Source: Opitutales bacterium (GTDB lineage: Bacteria > Verrucomicrobiota > Verrucomicrobiia > Opitutales > Opitutaceae). From it: a DNA stretch of 6,017 nt. The stretch spans positions 1-6,017 of the forward strand of contig JAJFLS010000320.1 of assembly GCA_021772595.1 (NCBI GenBank). Reading direction: 5' to 3'. Position numbers and translations under genes: made by a program. How positions within the stretch are numbered: position 1 is the first letter of the stretch; every line of letters begins with the position of its first letter. Positions 5,192 to 6,017 of the stretch are shown here, piece after piece. The notes below the pieces were generated by a model. That model was not told where the DNA came from. It searched no databases and saw nothing but the letters and a program-made list of their open reading frames with translations.

Positions 5192-6017
5192 ATGAAAATA
5201 AAAGAACGCATTATAGCGCTCATGCAAACCGAGGACTACGTTCCTCTGAGTAAATCCAAACTCGCAAAATCCCTAGAACTCGCCAAACGCGACCGACGGA
5301 AATTCGACTTCGAGCTCAAAAGCCTTCTGGGTCGAGGCGATTTGGTGAGAATAAAAGGCGACCGCTATTGCATCCCGAAAGATGCTGATCTCGTCACGGG
5401 AATCATCCGGTTCCGCCAGAGAGGGTCCGCCTTCGTCCTGCCGGAAACCGGAGACGCCCAGAAGCCTAAGGAACCCATCGAAATCGACGCCTCCGACACG
5501 GGAGTCTCGATGCATGGCGACAAGGTTCTGGTCCGGCTTTACGACGAATTCCATCGCCCAAAAGCGCAAGCCAGAACCCACCGCAAACCCAGACCCGCGC
5601 TCTACCCGAACCGCAAGACCGGTCGCGTCATCCGTATCCAGGAACGCGCCCGAGACACCATTGTCGGCAACCTTCAAAAAACGCGCTTTTTTCATTACGT
5701 GGTTCCGGACGACCCTCGGCTGATTCACGACATTTACGTTCCCGAGCCCGCGCAATCGAAACTGAAGCCTAGGCCAACCGTCGGCAGCAAAGTCGTGGTC
5801 AAGCTCCACGAATGGGAACAACGACATGTCAATCCCGAGGGCGAGATCATTCTCAATCTCGGAGCCACCCATGAGCCGCAAGCGGAGCTCATGTCCATTC
5901 TCCACAAATACGAGCTGAATCCAGAATTTCCGAAAGGGGTCCAAAAAGAAGCGAAGGCCAACCCTCCAGACGTCAAGAAACTCCACCTGAAAGGCCGTCA
6001 GGATTTGAGGAACGTTT
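5192..6017 (+). CDS. rnr: Ribonuclease R, N-terminal part (cut by the right window edge)
   Basis: RNase R is a processive 3'-to-5' exoribonuclease that degrades structured RNA and helps clear defective mRNA and rRNA. The window contains 275 complete codons, about a third of a typical protein (E. coli 813 residues). Residues about 1-62 form the winged-helix RNase R N-terminal domain (KERIIALM, LSKSKLAKSLEL, GRGDLVRIKGDRYCIP). The first cold-shock/OB domain starts with VTGIIRFRQRGSAFVLPE at 68-85 and continues to SMHGDKVLVRLYD at 106-118. The second covers GRVIRIQERARDTIVGNL at 144-161, VVPDDPRLIHDIYVPEP at 170-186, and VGSKVVVKLHEWE through NPEGEIILNLG at 197-224. The linker MSILHKYELNPEFPKGV ends in GRQDLRNV, which sits directly before the catalytic RNB domain, so the active-site aspartates lie outside the window. 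The Lys/Arg-rich segment at about 122-142 is an insert between the OB domains. The ATG at 5192 has no Shine-Dalgarno before it (TTAATTAA at 5184-5191). RNase II is unlikely given the N-terminal helix-turn-helix. Confidence 0.95.
   Translation, partial: MKIKERIIALMQTEDYVPLSKSKLAKSLELAKRDRRKFDFELKSLLGRGDLVRIKGDRYCIPKDADLVTGIIRFRQRGSAFVLPETGDAQKPKEPIEIDASDTGVSMHGDKVLVRLYDEFHRPKAQARTHRKPRPALYPNRKTGRVIRIQERARDTIVGNLQKTRFFHYVVPDDPRLIHDIYVPEPAQSKLKPRPTVGSKVVVKLHEWEQRHVNPEGEIILNLGATHEPQAELMSILHKYELNPEFPKGVQKEAKANPPDVKKLHLKGRQDLRNV
5210..5215 (-). promoter_or_regulatory. Candidate -10 element for glgA, inside the start of rnr
   Basis: The minus strand reads a perfect TATAAT here, within codons 7-8 of the divergent rnr gene. 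Transcription from it would start near 5203 and give glgA a leader of about 75 nt. No good -35 hexamer is seen at standard spacing. A second option is TAGAAT at 5176-5171 (leader about 36 nt), also without a clear -35. I cannot choose between them from the sequence. Confidence 0.27.

Noticed and set aside
5273..5986. 237-codon minus-strand open frame opposite rnr
   Set aside because: It is long, but the plus strand carries unmistakable RNase R winged-helix and OB-domain motifs throughout. The antisense frame has no recognisable motif.
1..6017. CRISPR array, tRNA/rRNA gene, insertion sequence, phage or defence genes
   Set aside because: No direct-repeat spacing, RNA-gene signature, transposase or phage protein motif is visible on either strand.

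Overview
The window holds five real genes of ordinary bacterial housekeeping type, plus three inverted repeats between or beside them. Four genes lie head to tail on the minus strand: an AraC-family regulator (111-983), cysteine synthase (1168-2127), a fused SRPBCC/SDR protein (2199-3563) and glycogen synthase (3689-5128). A fifth gene, ribonuclease R, starts divergently on the plus strand at 5192. It runs off the right edge after its N-terminal RNA-binding half, just before the catalytic RNB domain. No rRNA, tRNA, CRISPR, insertion sequence or defence gene is visible. I found no undescribed multi-gene system.

The gene set alone does not fix the organism. The intermediate G+C content, frequent CGA/TCG codons, bacterial-type GlgA with a divergent RNase R gene, and starts without clear Shine-Dalgarno sequences would suit a member of the Verrucomicrobiota (Opitutales-like). 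This is a recollection-based guess of moderate to low confidence, not something the sequence proves.

Region by region: 1-110 lies downstream of the AraC gene and begins with what looks like the end of a repeat copy cut by the window edge. From 984 to 1167 there is an A+T-rich AraC promoter region and a 68-bp inverted repeat that directly follows the cysK stop codon and carries a T-tract. The 71-bp gap 2128-2198 contains a good sigma70-like promoter for cysK, placed so close to the ATG that the mRNA may be almost leaderless. The gap 3564-3688 is mostly a 76-bp imperfect palindrome just after glgA. The 63-bp gap 5129-5191 separates the divergent glgA and rnr starts.

The genes do not form one pathway. 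CysK makes cysteine from O-acetylserine, GlgA extends glycogen from ADP-glucose, RNase R degrades structured RNA, and the targets of the AraC regulator and the SDR enzyme are unknown. The most interesting feature is the set of repeats. All three end in GTAGGG/CCCTAC, and the two complete ones have 27-nt arms and sit within about 25 bp of a stop codon, which suggests a dispersed REP/MITE-like family placed at gene 3' ends.
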